Below are positions 55,205 to 64,000 of a stretch of DNA of 64,000 bases, in pieces. The notes beneath the pieces were generated by a model. It saw nothing but the letters and a program-made list of their open reading frames with translations. It was not told the origin of the DNA and searched no databases. Position 1 is the stretch's first letter. Each line of letters starts with the position of its first letter. The position numbers were made by a program, and so were the translations under genes. Source of the DNA: Acanthosepion lycidas (taxonomy: Eukaryota > Mollusca > Cephalopoda > Sepiida > Sepiidae). The DNA lies in assembly GCA_963932145.1 (NCBI GenBank), contig OZ010580.1, forward strand, positions 32,495,613 through 32,559,612, read 5' to 3'.

Positions 55205-56520
55205 TATGTACATGGACTTGATGGTATCACTATTACAGTGCTTAAGAAACTCCTGAACTGGCTCCTGTTCTCTCTAAACTTTATAATAAATGCCTAGTTG
55301 CTTCCTGCTTTTCTGCTTGTTGGAAATTGTCTTTTGTAGTTCCTGTTCCAACTGAGGTGAAGTCTAACTATTGGCCCATTAGGATTCTACCTCTTTTTGG
55401 ACAAATACTAGAGGCCCTAATCAACTCTGAGCAGGTTAATCACTTCACATCAAAGAGTCTTCTTTCAAATAAACAATATGGCTTTCACTTCTATAGGTCA
55501 ACTGCTGATGTATTAAGGATTATTGCTGAAAGAATCTATCAAGCTTTAGATAAAAATGTTGAAGCTCAGGTTGTTGCTTTGGACATTTCAAAAGCAATCA
55601 ACAGGGTTTGGCATGCTGGACTTGTTGAAAGGTTATAGCATTCCTGAACAAATTTTTGAACTGATTCAATTCTTATCAAATTGCAAAATGAAAGTTGTCC
55701 TGAAAGGCCACTTTTTAGATCTCTTTTCAGTAATGTAGGTATCCCCCAGCTCTCTGTCCTGGGACACACATTCCTAATTTTCATCAATGATTTTCCTGAT
55801 GGCTTCAGCCGTCAATTTGGTATCTGTGCTGATGATACAACTATTTACTCCTGTCTTAATAATAAATCTCATCAGTTCAAGGTCAAATTGGTACCTGATC
55901 TCAAAAGTGACCTAAAATTTGCTCTTAACTAAGGCAAGGAATGGCTTCTTAATTTTAATGCCTCCAAAATAAACTACTTTCTATTAGACATCTGAGATAC
56001 CTCTTTCTGCCTTCCCTCAGCATGGCTGATGCTAACCTTCTGAAGAGTAACTTGGAATAACATTCTCTGCAGATATGAAGTGGAAAGATTATATTGAATC
56101 AATTGCTAAGTCTACTGCTAGGAGAGTTAGTTCACTGTTTTACAAGATAATTTTTCTCTCCAGAATCTCTTACATATTTATAAGTCTACCTTTCATCAGT
56201 CACTTTTCACCACTGTAATGTTGCTTCCCTGTGCCTTTTCTATAAATATTTTTATGGTAATTCTTCTATTGAAATATGCTCTATATTGCCTAAGCTTTAT
56301 GAATTTAAGTGCAGTACTAGATTGGCAACAAGGTCTCATTAGTTTACAGTTGAGTTGGCTAGATGTAACAGTAAGTTTCTTTTGTTGCACTTCTTGCCTG
56401 AGGAAATCTCTTCCAGCTTCTTGCTTTCCAACCAACTTCAATCTCCAAAAATGCAATTTTATCTTCTGTCTTCTTGATTCCCCTTCTTTTATATACACAT
56501 TGCATTTTATATATGTGAAT
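55205..56520 (+). pseudogene. Jockey/CR1-type LINE (family A), best copy
   Basis: The most complete reverse transcriptase of this family here. 55327-55638 is open: NYWPIRILPLFGQILEALIN (fingers), LLSNKQYGFHFYRSTADVLR, VVALDISKAINRVWHAGLV (A motif, Phe changed to Ile). Then ELIQFLSNCKMKVVLKG, VGIPQLSVLG (B motif), IFINDFPDGFSRQFGICADDTTIYSCL with the catalytic ADD pair kept. The 3' part (SVIFLLFYKYFYGN-like, LDWQQGLISLQLSWLDVT) runs to about 56500. At least five frame changes. Confidence 0.85.
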
Positions 56521-58231
56521 ATTTTTGTCAACTATTTATCGTTTCATACTTCTATTATTAACAAACTGTTTATGTAATGGATACATATAAAAACATGATT
56601 AGAAATTATCAAACACATACATGAAAACTTTCATTCACTTTAATAATTACATGTATTATCACACAATAAATTCTGACAGATGTAGTAAAAATTAAACAAT
56701 AACCTTGTACTTTAGTACCAACTACTTTTGAATCTAAGTGAAAGCTGTGGAGAACCATCACCACCTGTTTTCTGAAAGAACATGGTGCATATAAAGATAG
56801 ATACATTGGGTGTTAAATGTTCTTATTGCTCTCTGCTCATAACTTTAGAAATTTCCTAAAGTAACAAATTAAATAGTTCTAATGGCAAAAAGGAAAAATT
56901 ATAATTAAACACCAAAATTTTTTACCCCAATTTTGTTAAAGTAAGTTTCAAGTCTCAATTTGATTTGTACATTGAAAATGAAGAGAATAAGTGGTCAAAA
57001 ATAAATGGTAGCATTACTGACAGAACAGGACTATTATCTGTATAATGTAAATACATTGTTAATGTGTTTTTATTATGCAAATATTTTTAATATAGAATTG
57101 TATTGCTAATGTTTTACTATAGAAAAACAATTGAAAAAAAGAAAAGAAATGACTGTTAATGGTCAGGAAGTAATACCAACATTAGTGAGAGAAGCAGAAT
57201 ATTATGATATAATGCAAATACATTACTAATCAGTTTTGTATAGAAAAGTACTGCAAATAATTTTACTAGAGAAATGTATTGAATATATTTTACTACAGAA
57301 CTGAAATACAATCCTATATTCAAATCATTTCCAATGCATTTCAATCAAGAAGAAAAATATTAAATGTTAACATTATTAAACAATATAGTATTATTATATG
57401 TACAATATTAAACTGGAAAAATGTTATAGTTGCTCTTTGACAAACTATTCTTTAATATTTATTTTCTCAAGGCTGTTTTAAAAAGGCTTGTAGAAGAAAC
57501 ATTGTCTTAAGCTTAGTATTAGAAAAAATGCATCAGTTAAATGTGATAAAGAATATGAAAGGAATTTCATTCTAAAATACAAGTAGCATTTTTTACAATA
57601 ACAGTGGTGCCAGGTGTAGCAAAATCTAGTGCCATTACTAAAGAATCAAAAGATTAAAGAAAAACTACATATATAGCTGCAATTTCTGCACACTTCTGAT
57701 GACAGTGGTGGTCAGAATTTTTGCGTTTTCAGTTTACTTTTTGTTATTTTTTTAAAAATACTGTGATGTATTGATTGTTTTCTTTTCTTATCTTATTTTT
57801 AAGTTTAAGATCTGACAACAAAGCAAGACTGACCTTTTTTTAAAATCTATTATGTTGACATCAAACTTACTGTATTTTTTATTGCTTGGCTAAGTGACAT
57901 TATCAAAAAAGAGAAAAATGAAGTAAAATGCCTCCAGGAAGTTTGATTTTTTTTTTTTAATTACATCATGCAAGAACAAATCATGAGAATGTTTGAATAA
58001 AAAGACAGTTGATTTTTTTTTTAATGGAAACCGAGAAAAATTGTTAGTTGATCCTTGTAACAAATAAATATAAGATATGGCTTAAATAATGGGTTTTGTT
58101 CTCAGTGTGGACAACAAAATGTTCTATTCATCAGATAATCACATTAATCAATTCATTTATCTGTCCATTCTGTTTCTGTTCAGTTAATGTAAATCTATAT
58201 TAATGAAATCTACTGCGATCTCCCATACTTA
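56521..58231. other. AT-rich DNA with a degenerate tandem repeat
   Basis: 56990-57130 and 57150-57310 share GGTCA-AA, GCATTACT/ACATTAGT, ATAATG.AAATACATT and TTTTACTA in order, about 165 bp apart, an old duplication. The rest has no assignable signal. Confidence 0.4.
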
Positions 58232-58850
58232 TACAAGGTCTGTCCAAAAAGCATCCAGCCATTTAATACAAACCAAAAAAAAAAAAAAAAACAGTCAACC
58301 TTGAGTAAAGGTGCCCACATCCTTTCAAATTACTCTCATTGGGGCTTCATGCAATTATCTCAATATCTCTTCCAATTTTCAAAACTCTCCATAAAGTCCT
58401 CTTACAAGATTTCTATCAATTGCTTCATCAGATTCTTCTTAATTTAATCTGATCTGAACTCCCCCCCTTTCAGCATTTTAGTTTTTGAGAGAAGTAAGAC
58501 ATTGCAAGGAGCCAAATCTAGGCCATATGGCAACTGATGCTCATGGTTTCTGCAATGTATTACCAAAAAATGTGTGCATGAGACATAAAGAATAGATAGC
58601 TACATTGTCAGAATGAATCCAATGCCCACATAATACATATATGCATTCAATTAAATCTTGCTGTTGACTGAGTAACACCACAGGAGAGTGTCTTTTCATG
58701 CATATAGAGTAAGGTCATCTCTTTTTGGTTGCCATGTTACCTGAAAGCCACAAAAACCACCTCTCAAATGTGGCTGGCTATTTTGCCAAGTATTCAAAAT
58801 ATCAAATAGTCATTCTGACTTATCTCTTGAGATATTGGTTACTTTATTTT
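58232..58850 (-). mobile_element. Mariner-family remnant, minus strand
   Basis: The left end is TACAAGGTCTGTCCAAAAAG. On the minus strand LPYGLDLAPCNVLLLSKTKM corresponds to the last catalytic-Asp region of mariner transposases (SPDLAPCDFFLF in relatives), here with Asp changed to Asn, followed by RRESDEAIDRNLVRGLYGEF and a KLEE-type C-terminus. An upstream segment (HWIHSDNVAIYSL) may be the second catalytic region. The right end is not clear. Confidence 0.65.
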
Positions 58851-59377
58851 AAATATCTGTCTGTTTGTCTGTCTTCTACTTTTGCTTAGTGTTTTCTTTA
58901 TTTTTTCTTTTCTAGTGAACAGAGGGCCTTTGATCCGACTAGTCGGCAAAAAATCATGTAAACACCTATAAATGACATGTATGGAAGGGAAGCTCCTTCT
59001 TGTCAGATATTTGCTTTTTGCTGGACAATCAGATCTTGATTTGTGTTTTTTCTTTTTATAGACAAACCAGACTTTTATGTCCATAATCTTTTCAAGCCAT
59101 GTTGTATGCAATAAAACTCATCACTTGTGCATTAAGGCAATATTAAGTTGGGTGCCAAAAAGAAAATTTGGGTTATATCCTAGACAACCTATTGAATGTA
59201 CTTTGTAGTTGGAATGGAAATCTTGCAAGATATTTCTTAAAGAAAATTCAATATCCACAAAGTGATTGATTAATATATCCCTTCACTAAACATTTCTCTA
59301 CTGCTTTTTGAAGGCTGAGTATTCATATTGACTGAAATGATAACAAACTTAACGTTGCTGCAAATAAACATTATGCA
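58851..59377. other. Unassigned DNA
   Basis: A Lys/Arg-rich 90-codon minus-strand frame (58839-59111) has no domain and is not called. Confidence 0.4.
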
Positions 59378-60058
59378 ATGAAGTTGCCATTGTGCCAACT
59401 AATGATTAAAACAAGGAGTTTGAATCACTCATATTTAATATTTTATTTCACTTCAGGACTTTGTCAATTCTCATTAGAAATTTTACTGCATCCATTTTTC
59501 TCAGAAAATGTTGTAGTAAAGCAACCCCATGAAATGATGTGTCTATCACCATATTTCAGTGTTGGAATAGTACTTTTACATCTTGCACTGTGTGGTTCTA
59601 CAGAAGGATACTGAGAATAACAGACTGAAAATGTGAGCAATGACAAAAATTTAGAGAAAATTGTAGCAAGAAGGACACTTATAATTGATATGAGAAAGTG
59701 ATAGTTTGAAATTTCTAGGGCACATAATGAGGAAAGGAGGCTTTGAAAGTTTCATACTCACAGGACAGATTAAAGGCCGGAGGACAGAGGAAAAGAAAAT
59801 ATAACCTACTTAGCAAACTTGAGTGAATGGATGGTGGAACAGGGTTTCGGAGAGAGAACAAAAAGACAATTTATTAAGTACTATAAAGGACAGGAAATTG
59901 TGGAGTGCCATGACTGCCACTGTCCTGAAGGCACATGGCACATTGAAGAAAAACATGAAGTTATCATTGTGCTGACTAATAATGACAATAAGAGTCAGAA
60001 TTTCTCATATTTAATATTACATTCTATTTCATGTCAGGATTTTGTCAGTTCTCATTAA
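59378..60058 (+). pseudogene. RTE-like LINE 3' end (family B) with repeated 3' UTR
   Basis: 59590-59945: VVLQKDTENNR-like start, FLGHIMRKGGFESFILTGQI, LSEWMVEQGFGERTKRQFIK, KDRKLWSAMTATVLKAHGT in two to three frames. A tail of about 100 bp follows (59958-60056; TGAAGTTATCATTGTGCTGA, CTCATATTTAATATT, GTCAGGATTTTGTCAG). A diverged copy of this tail precedes the coding part (59378-59476), probably the 3' UTR of an adjacent earlier insertion. Confidence 0.75.
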
Positions 60059-61404
60059 CCAGTGTGTGTGTGTGTGTACATTCATGTAGTTTCAGAGCCC
60101 TTCATCCAGACACTGATATTATATTCTCATATAAAAAGTCTGAGAGAAACTGCTCACCCCTCTTACTGCTAGGATAGGTGTTTAAATATCTGTCATGTGG
60201 CTCTTTCCTACACTTGAAACCACCTGATCAGGGCACATAAATCTGCACTTGGCAGCTTGAAGGTCACCTCATGTCGACTCTGCACATGGCTTTCTTGAAG
60301 CTCTAGTGTGACATTAAGTGCAAAATCTATTCTGGTATGATTTGGAATGAGACACATTTCAAGTCCAAAATAAAAATTTCAGATGTTTGCTACTGTTGCA
60401 TTAGAGAAGTGGAAAGGGCTACAATCCTAATAATTTAATGAAGAAAATGGCATACAGTGATGGTCCATAGTAGGAAAATTAGTTGTTGGTTAAAAGTCAG
60501 GAGTTTGCTGTATGAATGGTTGTAGAGATTTTTGTTAAAAATTTTTTACTCTTACTAGCATCACTGTTTGGAATTATTAAAGGAATAAAACTGACCTGGA
60601 AAGATATGTCCTCTTCTCCAATAGCAGAATTTTTTATGTAGAAAAGTATATGATATAGAAATTTGTAGATGCAACAATTGGATACTTTAAGAAAACAAGA
60701 TATGGTTGGATGGAAACAATTTATATAAACCAAAAAAGAAAGATGAACAGAAGACAGTTATAACAGATAAAAAGTGTTGCACTGTGAAACTAAAAAACGG
60801 TCCTGAGAAAAAAAGTTCTTACTGCAAATATGCTGTCATGACCAGAGTAAGCAATTTAGTTCTTTTGGAGGTACATCTCATTCACTTTCAGTGCATTTGC
60901 CCCCATGAACCAGCATCTAGCTCTTTTTTGATACATACATATTTTTTTTTAATTCCTAAAGGTACTGAAAAAGAGCTAAATTGGCAACTTTGGCTGTGAC
61001 CTTTTTTGAAGGGAAAACTTTAAATGTGAATAAGGTTTCTATAATACGACTGTGAAAGCAGTGTAAAATATAAAAGCCAGTTTAAGTAAATGAGATCTTC
61101 AAGACATTGGATGGCTGAATATATAGCTTGGGCCTAGCTCAGCTATAAAATTATAAAGAAACTTTAAACCATGCAGGCAAGCACTCGCTCATTGTCAAAC
61201 ATGAAGCAGGCAACTATCCTTGCTGTTTCTTCATTTTATATAGAAAGCATTTAGTTGGAAGCACTCCTAAACAATATCCTGTTTTGTTTTGTTTTTAGCA
61301 ATATTTTGCCAGACAGCATGGAATTTTCCTTTATCTTAATTTTATTGAACTAGTACCTTTTTAATTTACTGACTGTAATTTGGTAAGAAAGTTTTTTTTT
61401 TAAT
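60059..61404. other. Unassigned DNA
   Basis: Short TG run at 60062-60080. A 97-codon plus-strand frame at 60706-60999 has no recognisable domain. Nothing else assigned. Confidence 0.4.
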
Positions 61405-61795
61405 CATTTCACCCCAAGCAATTCCACTAGTATGTAGAGGATTACGGAGTGAAAGTGAGAGAGAAGACTGAGTACAAGAAGGATTGGGGAAAGGACAAAA
61501 GATGAATGGTATTCAAAAAGATAGAAAATGGCAATTGACATTGCATTTAATTTTTTGAAGATTGTGGTTATCAGGGAAGCAAGTAAACAGAAGGGAGTTC
61601 CACAGGCAGGAAGTGCAAGAAAAGAAACTGTTGGAGTAGAAGTGGCAGTTGTATTTAGATATTTCAACAGTAAAACGGTGGCACCTAGATGCCAATCTAG
61701 TAGTGCACTTAAATTCATGTATTCAGGGCACCAGGGAAAAAGCTTGATAGAGCAGTTGCCATAAAAATATTTGTAGAGAATAGACAGAGGAAAAA
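61405..61795 (-). pseudogene. Jockey/CR1-type LINE 3' end (family A)
   Basis: 131 codons open on the minus strand: SILYKYFYGNCSIKLF, YMNLSALLDWHLGATVLLLK, SFLALPACGTPFCLLASLIT, KKLNAMSIAIF, ending at the A-tail (T-run at 61391-61402 on the plus strand). In the parent LINE this is the C-terminal reverse transcriptase extension. It is 5'-truncated and relatively well kept. Confidence 0.82.
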
Positions 61796-62594
61796 ACACG
61801 CTCTACTGTGCTATCCTTAATGCTGAATACATAATAGAAAACTGAGTAAATGGAACTCATGAAAAGCTAGCAAAAATGACATCAACCGGGGCTAAATATG
61901 CTACACTACCAAATCAGGAATAGAAAGTCCCTGCCAGAAGGAGGCATTATGCTACACAGACACCCAACTTCTTAGCAATAAGTACATTCAAGTGCTTGCA
62001 AAATTATAACAAACAAATGTTATAAATTTGTATCTATATTTTATGTAGCATTCAACATGATTGAGGTACTGGTCAAATAATTTCAGAAGCTGCTCAGTCT
62101 GAAACATTGACAAGAATCATTTGTATCACAAATTTTGTTCAGATACTCAAATTCATACTATGATTTCTTTTACTTGCAAAAGAAAGTTTTGAGGAATTAC
62201 TCCATGCATGGATTAGGATCAACTGGGCACATGTGTGACTGTAATGTCTCCATTGGTGTATCTAGCATTGCTGAAATGGACTAATCTGGTTGTTATATTA
62301 GTGGTCATGTCACCATTTTCCACGGAAAAAGGATTTTTTTGTTACAGATTATACACCTGATCAAACCTAAATGACCAATCACATGAAACACTCATTGCTT
62401 GTTCTATAAATGCAGACTAATGTCATACTGACATTAGCTTTATATATAGAAGCACATGTACAAAGGATATATAGATTCATATTCACAAATATATACATGT
62501 GTCTGTGTGTGCATGTGGAGAGAGAGAGCTATTTATCTATACAATCTATTGAGCACACTTCCTATATAGATATATCAAATTTTATAACATTTAA
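61796..62594. other. Unassigned DNA
   Basis: No coding or repeat signal recognised. Confidence 0.4.
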
Positions 62595-62596
62595 AC

Positions 62597-62634
<38 letters not shown>
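62595..62634. repeat. (TA)n microsatellite
   Basis: Pure TA run. Confidence 0.93.
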
Positions 62635-62638
<4 letters not shown>

Positions 62639-62681
62639 AGGTAATCGATCCGTTGGTATATAATCCTGGTAGATCATAGTA

Positions 62682-62750
62682 TTAGGTTGGTGCAAAAATA
62701 ATGTCATTTTTGACGTTCAACTTCAAAAGAAAAACGACATTATTTTTATA
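62682..62750. repeat. MADE1-like mariner mini-element, right end eroded
   Basis: Begins TTAGGTTGGTGCAAAAATAA after a TA, close to the terminal repeat of Hsmar1/MADE1-type mariners. The inverted half is AAAAACGACATTATTTTT, so the piece folds into a hairpin with about 25-bp arms. The expected final TGCACCAACC is missing and replaced by TACAAATAGCAC. Confidence 0.7.
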
Positions 62751-62760
62751 CAAATAGCAC

Positions 62761-62803
62761 ATATATATATGCAAAGAGCATATATATATATATATACATT
62801 CCA

Positions 62804-62850
<47 letters not shown>

Positions 62851-62871
62851 ATATATATATACATACAAATA

Positions 62872-62966
<95 letters not shown>

Positions 62967-62967
62967 C
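62761..62967. repeat. (TA)n array with CA block
   Basis: Several TA runs separated by GCAAAGAGCA, CATTCCAATG and CATACAAATAGCA; a CA run at about 62931-62948. Confidence 0.93.
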
Positions 62968-62970
62968 GCA

Positions 62971-63310
62971 AATATATTTAATTGCCAATGTGCTGCTGGT
63001 CATGTGGGGCGTACAATGTTGCATTTGGAAACTAGAATCAACCAGCATGTACCTTCCAAAATACGACTTGGTAAGATAGAGAAAATATGTTATCTTCCGC
63101 AAATAAATATTTAATCGGCTATTGCTCAACACTTACTTCAGAATAGAGCCTGTGCCAAGTCTTATAGAAAAAAAGAGTGTTTTAAAATAATCATACGGAT
63201 GAGTCCAAAAATCATTTGAAGATTTTGGAATCAGTCTGTATAGGATTAAGGAAACATTCTCTCTGCCAACAGAAAGAATTTGTAAAGTCTCTTAATCTGT
63301 TGTTGGATAT
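62971..63310 (+). pseudogene. Penelope-like GIY-YIG endonuclease fragment, second type
   Basis: Plus strand: [20 protein letters not shown] with NQHVP, then SAIAQHLLQNRACAKSY (His/Asn motif region) and, after stops, a VLE/VYK-type segment and QKEFVKSLNLL-like end. The first Cys pair and the GxVGRT core are those of GIY-YIG domains. It differs from the copy at 4755-5234. Decayed, with three or more stops, and no reverse transcriptase upstream. Confidence 0.65.
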
Positions 63311-63575
63311 TTTATTTTAACTGTCCGTCGCTAATTTATTTACACGTTATTTCCCCTCCCCCCGTTACAAGTATGTACACTTGTTTGTTATTTTAGTGTG
63401 TTTCCCCCTTTTTTTGCTCTTTATTTTCGTTACTGTTCTTTTCATTAATTAATGATCCAACAATTATCTCCTGATGAGATGTTGGTTGAAAGGGCCTTAG
63501 AGAATAATAAAATTAAAATCAATAAATTCCTTGTTTTTAAAACTGTATATAAATTTTGTACCTCTAAACATTTGT
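63311..63575. other. Unassigned DNA
   Basis: Short stretch without assignable content. Confidence 0.4.
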
Positions 63576-63690
63576 TTATATATATATATATATATACATA
63601 CACACAAATATCATATATATATGTATATATATGTATATATATATATATATATATACGCACACACAAATATCATTATATATATACACAAAT

Positions 63691-63738
<48 letters not shown>

Positions 63739-63781
63739 TATATATATATATATTATATACACACAAATATGATATATACAT

Positions 63782-63812
<31 letters not shown>

Positions 63813-63926
63813 CAAATATCATATATACATATATATACATATATATATATACAAATATCATATATATATATACATATACATATATATATATATACACATA
63901 TATATATATATATACATATATACATA
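63576..63926. repeat. (TA)n array with periodic ACACAAATATCATA
   Basis: TA runs separated by CACACAAATATCATATA at least five times, with TACATATATATACATA variants. The Tyr/Ile reading frames on both strands are artefacts of the repeat. Confidence 0.93.
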
Positions 63927-64000
63927 TCAGCAATTATCAGTTTTCCTATTGTCATTTCTATTGTTTTCTCTGTTGGTTAAATCGGATATATTTTCATATA

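Noticed and set aside
56218..56577. 119-codon plus-strand frame as a host membrane protein
   Set aside because: It is the C-terminal extension of the family-A LINE (LDWQQGLISLQLSWLD) plus AT-rich flank.
62682..63132. Minus-strand frames of 87-128 codons made of Ile, Tyr, Val and Cys
   Set aside because: They are translations of TA/CA microsatellites; the same holds at 22772-23057, 48736-48942 and 63531-63980.

Overview
The window is AT-rich metazoan nuclear DNA made almost entirely of transposable-element remains, microsatellites and unassigned intergenic or intronic sequence. I find no host protein-coding exon that I can support. The repeat content (SINEs with a tRNA-like head, jockey/CR1-type and RTE/BovB-type LINEs in many broken copies, Penelope-like GIY-YIG fragments, Ty3/Gypsy elements, Tc1 and several mariners, Helitrons, many (TA)n/(CA)n tracts) fits a mollusc, most likely a cephalopod such as Octopus. 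The taxon is inferred from repeat families as I know them; no search was run.

Layout. 0-10 kb: a tRNA-core inverted-repeat element cut by the window edge, an RTE-like LINE split by a SINE, LINE 3' ends, a Penelope endonuclease frame, a hairpin-rich GC-richer stretch near 6.4 kb and a foldback near 7.9 kb. 10.3-13.9 kb: a GC-richer Gypsy element on the minus strand with two 253-bp LTRs. 14.6-23 kb: a Helitron, the 5' part of a second Gypsy family, a DD37D mariner and a complex TA array. 23-29 kb: AT-rich and mostly blank. 29.3-31.2 kb: a 157-bp tandem satellite inside an RTE-like LINE. 31-42.5 kb: LINE fragments on both strands, a Helitron with a duplicated head, a DD34D mariner, a second tRNA-core element and several foldbacks. 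42.8-48.8 kb: a full-length Tc1 next to a LINE that was itself split by a Gypsy element. 49-64 kb: a second DD37D mariner, another LINE copy, a mariner remnant, a MADE1-like half palindrome, a second Penelope fragment and long TA arrays.

Every recognisable element has stops, frameshifts, deletions or lost catalytic residues, so none looks autonomous. The most unusual points are (1) two copies of a terminal-inverted-repeat element whose core folds as a class II (Ser-like) tRNA, with stem pairs that covary between copies and a conserved TTTT after the tRNA; (2) a satellite that appears to have formed in place from a LINE reverse-transcriptase segment; (3) several unrelated near-palindromic foldback families; and (4) a run of strong hairpins at 6.3-6.57 kb with no assignable family. 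For fragments, element boundaries are estimates by eye.
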